This document shows positions 49,898-58,708 of a DNA stretch of 64,000 bases, piece by piece. The stretch's first letter is position 1. Every line of letters begins with the position of its first letter. Below the pieces are notes generated by a model. It saw only the letters and a list, made by a program, of their open reading frames with translations, ran no database searches and had not been told where the DNA came from. The position numbers and the translations under genes are program-made. Origin of the DNA: Corynebacterium glaucum (GTDB lineage: Bacteria; Actinomycetota; Actinomycetes; Mycobacteriales; Mycobacteriaceae); NCBI RefSeq assembly GCF_030408855.1, contig NZ_CP047358.1:868001-932000 (forward strand), in the 5' to 3' direction.

Positions 49898-51886
49898 CTA
49901 GAACCAGCCACGCAAGTACTCGCCGACGACAGCGCCGCCGAGCTCGTTCAGGTCCGGTGCGACGACGTTCGCGCCAGCGCGGTTTGCCATGGCGTCGAGG
50001 AGGGCGATCAGGCCCGGGTCGTCGGCAAGCCGGAAGAAGGTGATGCGCGCGCCGCGCTTAGTCACCGAATCGAGCGCGTCAATGGTGCGGGCAAGCGTGA
50101 TGCGGTCGGTTGGCCAGTTGAAGTGCGCTTCGCCCCATTCGGTGAGCATCGAAGTTGGCTCGCCGTCGGTGACAATCAACAGCGTCGGGTCGAGCGCGGG
50201 GTGGCGGGTGAAGAACTGCTCCGCGAGCAACAGCGCGTGGTGCAGGTTCGTGCCTTGCTCCTGGATGGGTGGCAACCCGGTGAGCTCCTCGATTGACAGC
50301 GTCTGGGCGTAGCGCCCGAAACCGATGAGCGTGAGCTCGTCGCCGCGGAACTGCGTGGACATCAGGTGGTGCAGTGCGAGCGCGGTTTGCTTCATCGGCG
50401 TCCACCGACCCTCCATCGCCATGGAAAACGAGGTGTCTACCAAGAGCGCCACGGCGTTGCGGGTGCGCGCTTCGGTCTCGACGACTTCGATGTCGCCGAC
50501 TTGGATGCGCACGCCGCCTGCAAGCCCGCCAGCAAGATCACCGCCCTCGGCCACCGTGCGCTGGATCGCGTTCGTGATCGTGCGGGTGGTGTCCCACGGC
50601 TGCGTGTCGCCGAACTCCCAGGGCCGGGTCCCGCCCGTGGCCTCACCGGTCTGCCCAGCAAGGCGCGTGTCGCGCTGGCCTTCGCGGTTGGACAGGTGCT
50701 GCGCGGCGTCGTCAAGCAATGCTTTGCCCAGCATGCGCATTGCGCGAGGCGAAAGCTGCAGTGAGCCGGACTCTCCCTTGTTCAGCAGGCCCGAGTCTCG
50801 CAGTGCGCGCTCGAGGTCTTTGAGCATCTGGGCGTTGGTGGCGGCGTCCTCGCCGAGCAGGTCGGCGATGTCGTCCAAATCGATGTCGCCGGGGCGCGCG
50901 CCAGCAAGCGTGTCAGCGAGCTGGTCCATGCGGCCGATGTCGCGCATGGCGCGAGAAGCTTCGCCGAGGCCCAGCGGATCGTCGCCGGAAAACTGCTCGC
51001 CGGAGGTCCAATCGAGGTCGGGGCGGATCCCGCGCAGGTTTGCGTCCAGCTCCGAGACCAGGTTCATCAGTTCCTCGGAGCCGAAAGCCTGGGCGGCGAG
51101 TTCCATGAGCTCACGGCGCTGCTCCTCCGTCATCGAATTCAGCATGCGCTGCGCGGCGGCCGAACGCTGGGCGAGCAGCTCCACCAGCTCGTCGATATTC
51201 TTCGGGTTCTCCGGGAACTGGTGGCCGTGCTTGGCCATGAACTCCTCGAAGTCGGCATCGGTGGCCATGCCGGCACGGTGCTTGCCCAGCAGTACGTTCA
51301 GGTCGCGCAGCATCTCGGCCACAGCCGCGCGGTCCTCATCCGTCGCGTTCTCCAGCGCGCCCTTCATGCCAGCGAAACGCTGATCCAGCATCTCGCGGCC
51401 GAGCAGGTCCTTGATCTGGTCGAACTTCTCACGCGCCTCGCGCGAAGCCCACTCGTACTCGCCGAGCTCGCTCACGGCAGCCGCAGGCGAATCCGGCAGG
51501 TTGTCCAAGGTCATCTCGCGCATGGAGCGGTCGAGGTCGTCCATCTCCACGTCGCGCGCGAGCTGGCCGCGCTCCGCAAGTACAGCTTCATCAAGCAGTT
51601 TCTGCACGTCGCGCAAGGTTCCGGTCAGGTTGTGCTTCGCAAGCATTGCTTGTCGACGCTCAGCCAAACGCGCCATCAGATCGTCATAGCCTTCGAGGCC
51701 TTGACCGCCTCGCCGCAGATACTCGCGAAGCGCCTGCTCCGCCGAGTAGCCCGCCATCACATCGTTCGCGATGGCACGCACCGCCTTGGCCAGATCCGGC
51801 GGCGGAGCCAGCGGGTCCGGCCCCGGCGTATACGCGCGGTAACGGGCGCCCCGCCTTGGCCCGCGCGAAGAATAGGCGTTAGCCAT
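49898..51886 (-). CDS. VWA-domain protein of an AAA+/VWA pair
   Basis: A 662-residue protein whose long Glu/Arg/Leu-rich helical region (30-440) precedes a VWA domain. The MIDAS motif 'DTSFSMA' starts near residue 468, with later 'TDGEPTSM'. No signal peptide is visible. Such proteins act with MoxR/chelatase-type AAA+ ATPases in complex assembly or metal insertion. It overlaps the upstream ATPase gene by 8 nt, so the two proteins are probably partners. Confidence 0.85.
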   Translation of the reverse strand: MANAYSSRGPRRGARYRAYTPGPDPLAPPPDLAKAVRAIANDVMAGYSAEQALREYLRRGGQGLEGYDDLMARLAERRQAMLAKHNLTGTLRDVQKLLDEAVLAERGQLARDVEMDDLDRSMREMTLDNLPDSPAAAVSELGEYEWASREAREKFDQIKDLLGREMLDQRFAGMKGALENATDEDRAAVAEMLRDLNVLLGKHRAGMATDADFEEFMAKHGHQFPENPKNIDELVELLAQRSAAAQRMLNSMTEEQRRELMELAAQAFGSEELMNLVSELDANLRGIRPDLDWTSGEQFSGDDPLGLGEASRAMRDIGRMDQLADTLAGARPGDIDLDDIADLLGEDAATNAQMLKDLERALRDSGLLNKGESGSLQLSPRAMRMLGKALLDDAAQHLSNREGQRDTRLAGQTGEATGGTRPWEFGDTQPWDTTRTITNAIQRTVAEGGDLAGGLAGGVRIQVGDIEVVETEARTRNAVALLVDTSFSMAMEGRWTPMKQTALALHHLMSTQFRGDELTLIGFGRYAQTLSIEELTGLPPIQEQGTNLHHALLLAEQFFTRHPALDPTLLIVTDGEPTSMLTEWGEAHFNWPTDRITLARTIDALDSVTKRGARITFFRLADDPGLIALLDAMANRAGANVVAPDLNELGGAVVGEYLRGWF

Positions 51887-53264
51887 AGATTGTCTCGCCC
51901 TCTCCGGAGTCCTTCGAGATCTTGCGCGTCAGGTACAGCGCTTCCACGCCCAGCTCGATCGCGGCGGCGCGCTCGCCGTCGCTGGAAGCGTCGAAGGCGT
52001 TCGACAGGTCGTCGTAAAGCGAACTGCTCAAGCTGGGCAAACCTTCCAGGAACTCGCGAGCGGTGACCTGCTCGCCGGTGGTGATGAAGGTGTTGCCGTC
52101 GAGCGCTTCGATGAGCGGGCCGAAGTCGAGGCCGCGGATGCGTCCGCGCACAGCTTCGGCGACGGCGTTGCGCAGGAGGTATTCGAGGATTTCCCACTCG
52201 CGGCCTTCCTCGCCGTGCTCGAACTCGACCTTGCCGCCGAGGACGTCGACGGCGGCTTCGAGGTCGACCAGGCGGGCCACGGCCTCGTCCTCCCCGCGCA
52301 CGGCAGCGCGGCGCTGGGCTGCGGCGGCGACCGTCTCCGCGCCGGCGATTGCGAAACGGGCGGAGACGCCGGCGCGCTGATTAACGGCATCGGACTCGCG
52401 AAGCGCTCGGGTGAAGCGGGCGAGAATCTCCATGATCACGTCCGGGACCTGCGCCACCAAGTCGGCCTCCTGGCGGATCACGGCGATCTCCGCGTCCAGC
52501 TCAAGCGGGTAGTGGGTGCGCACCTCCGCGCCGAAGCGGTCTTTGAGCGGGGTGATGATGCGGCCGCGGTTGGTGTAATCCTCCGGGTTCGCAGAGGCGA
52601 CCACCAGCACATCCAGCGGCAAGCGCAGCATGTAGCCGCGGATCTGGATGTCGGCCTCCTCCATGACGTTGAGCATGGCGACCTGGATGCGCTCGGCCAG
52701 ATCCGGCAGCTCGTTGATGGCCACGATGCCGCGGTTGGAGCGGGGGATCAGGCCGTAGTGGATGGTCTCCGGGTCTCCCAGGCGGCGGCCCTCGGCCACG
52801 CGCATTGGGTCGACGTCACCGATCAGGTCCGCGACAGAGGTGTCTGGGGTGGCCAGCTTCTCCGAGTAGCGCTCGGAGCGGTGCAGCCAGGTGATCGGGG
52901 TGGCGTCGCCGTCGGTTTCGATGCGGCGCTTCGCGGCGTCCGTGATTGGGTGCAGTGGGTGCTCGCGCAGCTCGGAGTCTTTAAGGACGGGCGTCCATTC
53001 GTCGAGAAGCAATGGGAGCGTGCGCAACAGGCGAGTCTTGCCCTGGCCGCGCTCGCCGAGCAGCACGATGTCGTGCCCGGCGAGGATTGCGCGCTCTACC
53101 TGCGGAATGACAGTGTTTTCGAGACCGTGCAGGCCCGGCCACGGATCTTCACCAGTGCGGAGTTTGGCCAGCAGGTTGTCGCGCAGTTCCTGGCGAACGG
53201 GCTTGTAGGTTGCCCCGGTGGCACGCAGCTCGCCGAGGGTGGACAGGCTTGGAGCTTGGCTCAT
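51879..53264 (-). CDS. AAA+ ATPase, magnesium-chelatase/MoxR-like
   Basis: A 461-residue AAA+ protein with Walker A 'GERGQGKT' (70-77), a Walker B region 'GIVAINELPDL' and the helical lid of the chelatase clade. It resembles ChlI/BchI-type ATPases, but no tetrapyrrole genes are near. With the VWA protein it likely forms a chaperone-like complex whose substrate is unknown. Confidence 0.87.
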   Translation of the reverse strand: MSQAPSLSTLGELRATGATYKPVRQELRDNLLAKLRTGEDPWPGLHGLENTVIPQVERAILAGHDIVLLGERGQGKTRLLRTLPLLLDEWTPVLKDSELREHPLHPITDAAKRRIETDGDATPITWLHRSERYSEKLATPDTSVADLIGDVDPMRVAEGRRLGDPETIHYGLIPRSNRGIVAINELPDLAERIQVAMLNVMEEADIQIRGYMLRLPLDVLVVASANPEDYTNRGRIITPLKDRFGAEVRTHYPLELDAEIAVIRQEADLVAQVPDVIMEILARFTRALRESDAVNQRAGVSARFAIAGAETVAAAAQRRAAVRGEDEAVARLVDLEAAVDVLGGKVEFEHGEEGREWEILEYLLRNAVAEAVRGRIRGLDFGPLIEALDGNTFITTGEQVTAREFLEGLPSLSSSLYDDLSNAFDASSDGERAAAIELGVEALYLTRKISKDSGEGETIYG

Positions 53265-53362
53265 GGTGGACAGGGTACGCCCGTCACGCGCGCAAGTAGA
53301 GACTCGTAGAATCGCGAACGGCTTCGTTACTGGGGAGCCAGTCGCAGTAAAAGGAGCGGGCC

Positions 53363-54013
53363 GTGGATGGTTCAGAGAAATTAGACGTGGATGAACTGTT
53401 GATCGAGGGGCTTCCCGTTGATCTCGAAGTTGAGCCGCTCAAGCTAAGTCCGAAGGTTCCCAACTTTATGCCCACCACCATCCTCCTCATCCGCCACGGG
53501 CAGACGCCGACCACCGGCACCGTCCTGCCGGGCCGCGCGCCGGGCCTCCACCTGTCAGAAAAAGGCCAGGAGCAGGCACGCAAGGTCGCCGAGGGCATCG
53601 AGCACGTCGACGCGATCTTCACTTCGCCGCTCGAGCGCACCCAGGAAACCGCCGCGCCGCTCGCGGAAAAGTTCAGGAAAGAGCCTCTGCTTGAGGACGC
53701 TCTCTTGGAAGCCGATTTCGGCACATGGACCGGAGAAAAGCTCGCCGACCTGGCGAAGCTGCCCGAGTGGGAGACGGTGCAGAAAACCCCGAGCCAGTTT
53801 CGCTTTCCCGGCGGGGAGAGTTTCGTGGAGATGCAGGAGCGCATCGTCGCGGGCCTGAAGCGAATCGCGGCCGCGCACCCGGGCCAGGTCGTCGCCTGCT
53901 TCTCCCACGCCGACCCGATCAAGGCTGCGCTGACTCACTTCGCCGGTAAACCCTTGGACGAGTTTCAAAAGGCCCAGGCGGAACCAGGGTCCGTCGCAAA
54001 GCTTGAGCTCTGA
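53363..54013 (+). CDS. Histidine phosphatase (MSMEG_4193-like)
   Basis: A 216-residue phosphoglycerate-mutase-fold enzyme with catalytic 'LIRHGQT' and a second His in 'ACFSHADPIKAA'. The GTG start has AAGGAG 6 nt upstream and gives a 35-residue acidic N-terminal extension not usual for the family; an internal ATG at 53468 would start the standard domain. It is followed after 5 nt by the SCO1664-like gene, a conserved actinobacterial pairing. Confidence 0.87.
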   Translation: MDGSEKLDVDELLIEGLPVDLEVEPLKLSPKVPNFMPTTILLIRHGQTPTTGTVLPGRAPGLHLSEKGQEQARKVAEGIEHVDAIFTSPLERTQETAAPLAEKFRKEPLLEDALLEADFGTWTGEKLADLAKLPEWETVQKTPSQFRFPGGESFVEMQERIVAGLKRIAAAHPGQVVACFSHADPIKAALTHFAGKPLDEFQKAQAEPGSVAKLEL

Positions 54014-54018
54014 TAGCC

Positions 54019-54750
54019 GTGAACTTTGAGGCCCAGCTGAACCTGCTGACCCACGGCGAGGTGGGCTTTGTCGGGCAGATCACCGAGTCATCCAACGCGG
54101 CGTTTATCGTGGAGCTTTCGCTTGACGACGACTACGCCTGGGCGATCTACAAACCCGAAGCGGGGGAGCAATACCTGCACGATTTTCTGCCTGGATTGTG
54201 GCGGCGCGAACGGGCGGCCTTCTTGCTCTCGCAGTGGCTGGGGTGGAATCAGGTGCCGCCGACGGTGGTGCGCGACGTAGAGCCGTTCGGGGTGGGGTCG
54301 CTGCAGTTTTACGTGGACAACGACGGGTCGCATTACTTCCCGCTGGTGGAGACGCGCGAGGATTTGCACGAGCAGTTCTTCAAGCTGGCGGTGTTTGATC
54401 TACTGGCGAACAACACCGACCGCAAGTCAGGGCACGTGTTGCTGGGCAAGATTGGCGACCGCGGTGAGAGCGGTGTGAGCGGCGAGCGAGTGTGGGGGAT
54501 TGACCAGGGGCTGTGCTTCCACGAGGACCCAAAGCTGCGGACGGTGATTTGGGAATTTGCACACACTCCGATTCCCGACGAGTGGCTGGCCGCGATCGAA
54601 CCGCTGACGGAGTCCGTGCCTGATCAGGTTGCGGAGCTGCTTACCGATCCCGAGGTGGAAGCGCTGAAGAGCCGTGCGGGCCGGCTGGTGCGCCTGCCGT
54701 GGCTGCCCGAGCCGCGGTCGCAGTACCAGTTCCCTTGGCCGCTGGTGTAG
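54019..54750 (+). CDS. SCO1664-family kinase-like protein
   Basis: A 243-residue protein of the actinobacterial SCO1664 family, with a PI3K/HipA-like kinase fold: 'AIYKPEAGEQYLHDF' (Lys), 'NNTDRKSGHVLLG' (catalytic loop) and 'WGIDQGLCF' (metal loop). The substrate is unknown. It starts at a GTG directly after the phosphatase gene. In many actinobacteria mshC follows this pair; here it does not. Confidence 0.85.
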   Translation: MNFEAQLNLLTHGEVGFVGQITESSNAAFIVELSLDDDYAWAIYKPEAGEQYLHDFLPGLWRRERAAFLLSQWLGWNQVPPTVVRDVEPFGVGSLQFYVDNDGSHYFPLVETREDLHEQFFKLAVFDLLANNTDRKSGHVLLGKIGDRGESGVSGERVWGIDQGLCFHEDPKLRTVIWEFAHTPIPDEWLAAIEPLTESVPDQVAELLTDPEVEALKSRAGRLVRLPWLPEPRSQYQFPWPLV

Positions 54751-54858
54751 CCCAGGGGCGTCCCTTCGAGCGCCACCTCTTCAGGACCTGCGGCGAGCTT
54801 GCCTTGTCGACGACCCGGAGGTGGGAGCATAGAAGTAAAGACTACTATGTGAAAGGGC

Positions 54859-55416
54859 CTAATTCCCCAATTCTTTGCGACGCTTATCTGCGATGCGGAG
54901 GCGTTCCGCCCGCTCCTTCTCGCGCTCCTCCTGGATCTCCTCGAGCACTTCCATTTCTTTCCAGCTCAGGCCTGCACGGTCGTAGAGGACGTACGTCACC
55001 ACCGCGAGCACGACAGCAACCGGCAGCATGATCCACATCAAGTCGACGGCGACGAACTTATTCGTCAGGAACACGCCGCCCGCGCCAGCGAGCCACAGCG
55101 CGATCGTCACGGCGTCGACCCGCTTCTTGCTCTCTAGCTTCTCTTCCAGCTCAGCCTCAACAGGGTCGACCGGAGTCGCCTCCTTGGTCGACCCGGCGCT
55201 GGACGTTGCAGGAAGGTTTGTCGGCGAGGCCGGCCCCTGCGGCAAATCGGCAAACAGGGCATCGAGTTCGCTGCGGGTGCTGGCGTTTGCCACCCGCGCT
55301 GTGCGGTCTTCAAATTCGCCCAGGTTCAGGTAGCCGTCCGCGAAGTGTGTCCCCAGTTTGTCTAGCGCGGCGTTGCGGTCTGCATGGCCAATTCGGGTCT
55401 CGGGGGTATCGGACAA
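54859..55416 (-). CDS. DUF1707 membrane protein (copy 1)
   Basis: A 185-residue protein. The DUF1707 domain (residues 8-55, 'IGHADRNAALDKLGTHFADGYL') is followed by a linker, two membrane helices (about 110-150) and a Glu/Arg-rich end. It starts at a TTG. Paralogous to the next gene, which has the same layout. Its function is unknown; DUF1707 is thought to mediate protein contacts. Confidence 0.83.
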   Translation of the reverse strand: MSDTPETRIGHADRNAALDKLGTHFADGYLNLGEFEDRTARVANASTRSELDALFADLPQGPASPTNLPATSSAGSTKEATPVDPVEAELEEKLESKKRVDAVTIALWLAGAGGVFLTNKFVAVDLMWIMLPVAVVLAVVTYVLYDRAGLSWKEMEVLEEIQEEREKERAERLRIADKRRKELGN

Positions 55417-55479
55417 GGCGGTATCAACTCCAAACGTCGTCTCAGCAATCGTCGCCGATCTTAGCTGAGCCTGAAGTAT

Positions 55480-56022
55480 CTACTGTCCGCCCAGTTCCTT
55501 CCTACGCTCAATCACTATGCGCATCCGCTCCGCGCGCTGCTGGCCCTGTTCACGTTCAAGGTCGTTCAGCGCCCGGATCTCGTCGCCGCTCATGCCGTAC
55601 GCGTTCGCAAGGATCACGTTCAGCACACCGGCGATCGGGAACACGATCCACGCGAACTCCACGTCAAACACCACGCCGAGCATCAAAAAGACGCCCACCG
55701 TCACGCCCCAGAGACCGCCGATGATCATGTCAATGCGCTTCTTCCGCACTAACTTCTGCTCGACCTCAATCACCTCGGCCTGCCTCGTGTCCACGCCATC
55801 GTTCCCGCGCAGCACCGGGGCGTTTGCTGTTTCGGGAGGCGCGGCTGGCAGATCGTCGAAAAGCGAATCAAGCTCGCCGCGCGTGCGCGCATTGGCCGCG
55901 CGTGCCGTGCGATCCTCGAACTCGCCCAAGTCCAGATACCCGTCGGCAAAGTGGCTTCCCAGGCGCTCGAGAGCAGCGTTGCGATCCGCGTGGCCCACTC
56001 GGATTTCCGGGTTATCCTGCAT
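55480..56022 (-). CDS. DUF1707 membrane protein (copy 2)
   Basis: A 180-residue paralogue of the preceding protein: 'VGHADRNAALERLGSHFADGYLDL', a linker, two membrane helices and a charged end. The ATG has TATGCT 7 nt upstream, pointing to a leaderless message that starts divergent from the TipAL-type regulator gene. The tandem copies suggest local duplication. Confidence 0.83.
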   Translation of the reverse strand: MQDNPEIRVGHADRNAALERLGSHFADGYLDLGEFEDRTARAANARTRGELDSLFDDLPAAPPETANAPVLRGNDGVDTRQAEVIEVEQKLVRKKRIDMIIGGLWGVTVGVFLMLGVVFDVEFAWIVFPIAGVLNVILANAYGMSGDEIRALNDLEREQGQQRAERMRIVIERRKELGGQ

Positions 56023-56047
56023 GATCGCAAGCATATCGAACTTGCGC

Positions 56048-56078
56048 TTGACCTTGCCCCGACGGAAAGGATGACACT
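56048..56078 (+). promoter_or_regulatory. MerR-type autoregulatory promoter
   Basis: TTGACC and GACACT are 19 bp apart, and the spacer carries a CCTT/AAGG dyad. The -10 ends 7 nt before the regulator ATG. Over-long spacers with internal dyads are typical of promoters activated by MerR proteins. Confidence 0.6.
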
Positions 56079-56085
56079 TCTGCAC

Positions 56086-56862
56086 ATGACCGAATCCAGT
56101 TGGTACAGCATCGGCGAAGCGGCCGAGGCGCTCGGAGTGACAGCGAAAGCACTGCGGCATTGGGAGGAGCTCGGCCTGATCGAGCCCGCCCGCACGTGGA
56201 GCGACTACCGCGCCTACTCCGAGGCCGACCTCGAACGCGGCGCGGCGATCGCGCTTTACCGCAGCGTGGGTGTGCCGCTTGCACAGATCGCCGGTTTGCT
56301 CGGGGCATCGGAGCACATGCTTATCGACGCCTTACGCCACCACCACGAAACGCTTTCCGCAAAGCGCGACGTGCTGGATCGCCAACTGGATGCGGTCATG
56401 ACCTTGATTGACCAAACGAAGAAAGGAAGTGTCGATATGGACGCAATGAAGCGATACCTCGGCGAGGATATGCCGGCGTACCAGGAGGAAGCAGAGCAGC
56501 GCTGGGGCGACACCGCCGAGTGGGCGCAGTCACAAGAGCGACTGTCCGAGATGGGCGAAGAGGACTTCGCTCGGTTGCGCGAGGAGCAGGACGCGTTTGC
56601 AGCTGACCTTGTTGCCGCTCGCGACGGTGGGGTAGCGGCTGGCTCGGCTGAGGCAGCAGCGCTGGTACAGCGCCACCGCGAGATGATCGGTCAGTGGTAC
56701 GAAGCAACGCCCGCGCGTCAGCTCATCCTCGCGCGCATGTACGTGGCCGATGAGCGTTTCCACGACGCCTACGGCGGTGCGCAGGAGTACCTGCTCGAGC
56801 TGGTTGAAGCTCAGGCCGCCGCAGACGGCGTGGACACCGCCAACCCGCAGTGGGAGGGGTAA
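56086..56862 (+). CDS. MerR-family regulator with TipAS ligand domain
   Basis: A 258-residue TipAL-like regulator. An N-terminal MerR winged helix ('SIGEAAEALGVTAKALRHWEELGLI') and dimer helix precede a C-terminal TipAS domain ('MKRYLGEDMPAYQEEAEQRWGDTAEW', abbreviated). TipAS domains bind thiopeptide antibiotics and other hydrophobic compounds. The ATG fits the leaderless spacing of the promoter above; an ATG five codons upstream abuts GGAAAGG. Confidence 0.88.
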   Translation: MTESSWYSIGEAAEALGVTAKALRHWEELGLIEPARTWSDYRAYSEADLERGAAIALYRSVGVPLAQIAGLLGASEHMLIDALRHHHETLSAKRDVLDRQLDAVMTLIDQTKKGSVDMDAMKRYLGEDMPAYQEEAEQRWGDTAEWAQSQERLSEMGEEDFARLREEQDAFAADLVAARDGGVAAGSAEAAALVQRHREMIGQWYEATPARQLILARMYVADERFHDAYGGAQEYLLELVEAQAAADGVDTANPQWEG

Positions 56863-56871
56863 ACGCCTTCC

Positions 56872-57621
56872 TTATACCGGGCAGATGACGGGCACGCCGC
56901 TATCGTCGAGAATCCGGGCCCGGATGCCGTAGACCTTCTCCAGCAGGTCGGGTGTGAGCACTTCATGCGGAACGTCATGTGCCACAACCCGGCCTGCTTT
57001 GATCACCAGCAACTCGTCGCAAAAGCGGGCCGCGAGGTTCAGGTCGTGGATTGCCACCAGCGCAACCCGTTCTGTGCCCACGACCTCGTCGCGTACAAGC
57101 TGGAGCAGATGCACCTGGTGGTGCAGGTCGAGGGCGGACGTTGGTTCGTCGAGAAGCAAAATGCTTGGGGAGCGTACCAACATCTGCGCTACACCAACGA
57201 GCTGACGTTGGCCGCCCGACATGTCGGAGACCATGCGGTCTGCAAGGTAGGTGATACCGAGGCGCTCCATGATGTCCGCAGTTGCGCCGATCGGATCCCA
57301 GCCTGATTCCCCGCGGCGACGTGCCGAAACCATGATGGACTCGAATGCGGTGAGCGAAGCCGTGGTCAGCATGTCCTGCGGGACGTACCCGACGGCGGTG
57401 GTGCGTGCCTTGCCGGTCACTTCGCGACCGTTCACCACGATCGAGACGCTGCCCGCGGTCGGTGTCTTAATACCGGCGATGGTCTTCACCAGGGTGGACT
57501 TGCCGGCGGCGTTGGGTCCAAGGAGGCCAACCACCTTGCCTGCTTCCAGGTGGTCGAAGGTCATGTCATCGATGATTGTGGTGCGGCCGTAGCCGACTGA
57601 GAGATTCTGCGCCGCGATCAT
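56872..57621 (-). CDS. Iron-siderophore ABC transporter ATP-binding protein
   Basis: A 249-residue FecE/FepC-type ATPase with Walker A 'GPNAAGKST', signature 'MSGGQRQLVGVAQ' and Walker B 'ILLLDEPTSALD'. It energises ferric-siderophore or heme uptake. The ATG lies 1 nt after the permease stop with GGAGG upstream. Confidence 0.93.
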   Translation of the reverse strand: MIAAQNLSVGYGRTTIIDDMTFDHLEAGKVVGLLGPNAAGKSTLVKTIAGIKTPTAGSVSIVVNGREVTGKARTTAVGYVPQDMLTTASLTAFESIMVSARRRGESGWDPIGATADIMERLGITYLADRMVSDMSGGQRQLVGVAQMLVRSPSILLLDEPTSALDLHHQVHLLQLVRDEVVGTERVALVAIHDLNLAARFCDELLVIKAGRVVAHDVPHEVLTPDLLEKVYGIRARILDDSGVPVICPV

Positions 57622-57622
57622 G

Positions 57623-58705
57623 TCAGCTCCTCCGTTTTGCGCGGGTGAAGATGAGGAAGACGAAGAATGGCACGCCGACCAACGAAGTGATGATGCCGAT
57701 CGGAATGGCAAGGCCAGGAATAATTGACAGGCTTACGGCGTACGCGAGGCTGAGCAACATTGCACCTGCGGCGGCTGCGCCAGGGAGGAAGTACTTTTGA
57801 TCCTCGCCGACGAGCATTCGCGCTACATGTGGTCCTACTAGACCAACGAAACCGATGATTCCCGTAAACGCGACGGCAGCCGCTGCGAGGAAAGACGCGA
57901 CGAGCAGGGTAGTGATGCGCAAGCGTTTGACATCGATGCCGAGGGCGGCAGCGCGATCGTCGCCAAGCCTCAGTGCGGTGAGCCGCCACGAGTTGGCAAT
58001 ACAGAACGGGATCGCAGCTGCGACCACCACTGCGAGGATGATGTTCGCACTCCAGTTCGCGCGCTGCATCGAACCCATTGTCCAAAACACGATTTGCTGC
58101 AGGGCCTCGATGTTTGCACCGTACTGCAGTAGCGAAAGTAGAGCTTGGAAGAAAAACGAGAGGGCGATGCCCAGCAGAATCATCGATTCTGCGGTAGCAC
58201 CGCGCCACACTGACGCTCCAGCAACAATGGCCACTGCGATAAGCGCTGACAGCGCTGCCATCAGCGCAAGGTTGAACTGGGGATTGGCGATGACGGTCCA
58301 GCCCATCACGATAGACAGTGCAGCTCCGAACGCGGCAGCTGCCGAAATGCCCAGAGTGAAGGGCTCCGCCAGTGGGTTATCCAAGATCGTTTGCATCTGG
58401 CCGCCAGCCAAACCGAGTGCGGCGCCGCACAGCACGGCCATCACTGCAGCCGGGAGGCGGAGCGTCTGGATCACCACCCGAGATTGCTCGTCGACCAGTT
58501 CTGGGCGGAAGACGGCGTTGAATACGTCCGCAGGGGCAATATCGATTGGACCGACCACCACGGCGAAGATGAAACTCGCGAACGCCGCGACGATCAACCC
58601 AGCAATGGAGATTGCTTTTTTGCGTCCGCGCCGACGGTAGCTTTCAATCGCCGCTTGGCGAGCATCGTCTGGCGCTTGCAGCGCCGGAGATACCTGAGTT
58701 GTCAC
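57623..58705 (-). CDS. Iron-siderophore ABC transporter permease
   Basis: A 360-residue FecCD-family permease with about nine to ten membrane helices, containing 'GQMQTILDNPLAEPFTLGISAAAAFGA' (in part) and the C-terminal 'GIITSLVGVPFFVFLI'. It starts at a GTG 3 nt after the binding-protein stop, so all three genes form one operon. Confidence 0.94.
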   Translation of the reverse strand: MTTQVSPALQAPDDARQAAIESYRRRGRKKAISIAGLIVAAFASFIFAVVVGPIDIAPADVFNAVFRPELVDEQSRVVIQTLRLPAAVMAVLCGAALGLAGGQMQTILDNPLAEPFTLGISAAAAFGAALSIVMGWTVIANPQFNLALMAALSALIAVAIVAGASVWRGATAESMILLGIALSFFFQALLSLLQYGANIEALQQIVFWTMGSMQRANWSANIILAVVVAAAIPFCIANSWRLTALRLGDDRAAALGIDVKRLRITTLLVASFLAAAAVAFTGIIGFVGLVGPHVARMLVGEDQKYFLPGAAAAGAMLLSLAYAVSLSIIPGLAIPIGIITSLVGVPFFVFLIFTRAKRRS

Positions 58706-58708
58706 GGT

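Noticed and set aside
51879-53264. Magnesium chelatase of tetrapyrrole synthesis
   Set aside because: Only the ATPase and VWA parts are present, without ChlH or pigment genes; these pairs have other roles in non-photosynthetic actinobacteria.
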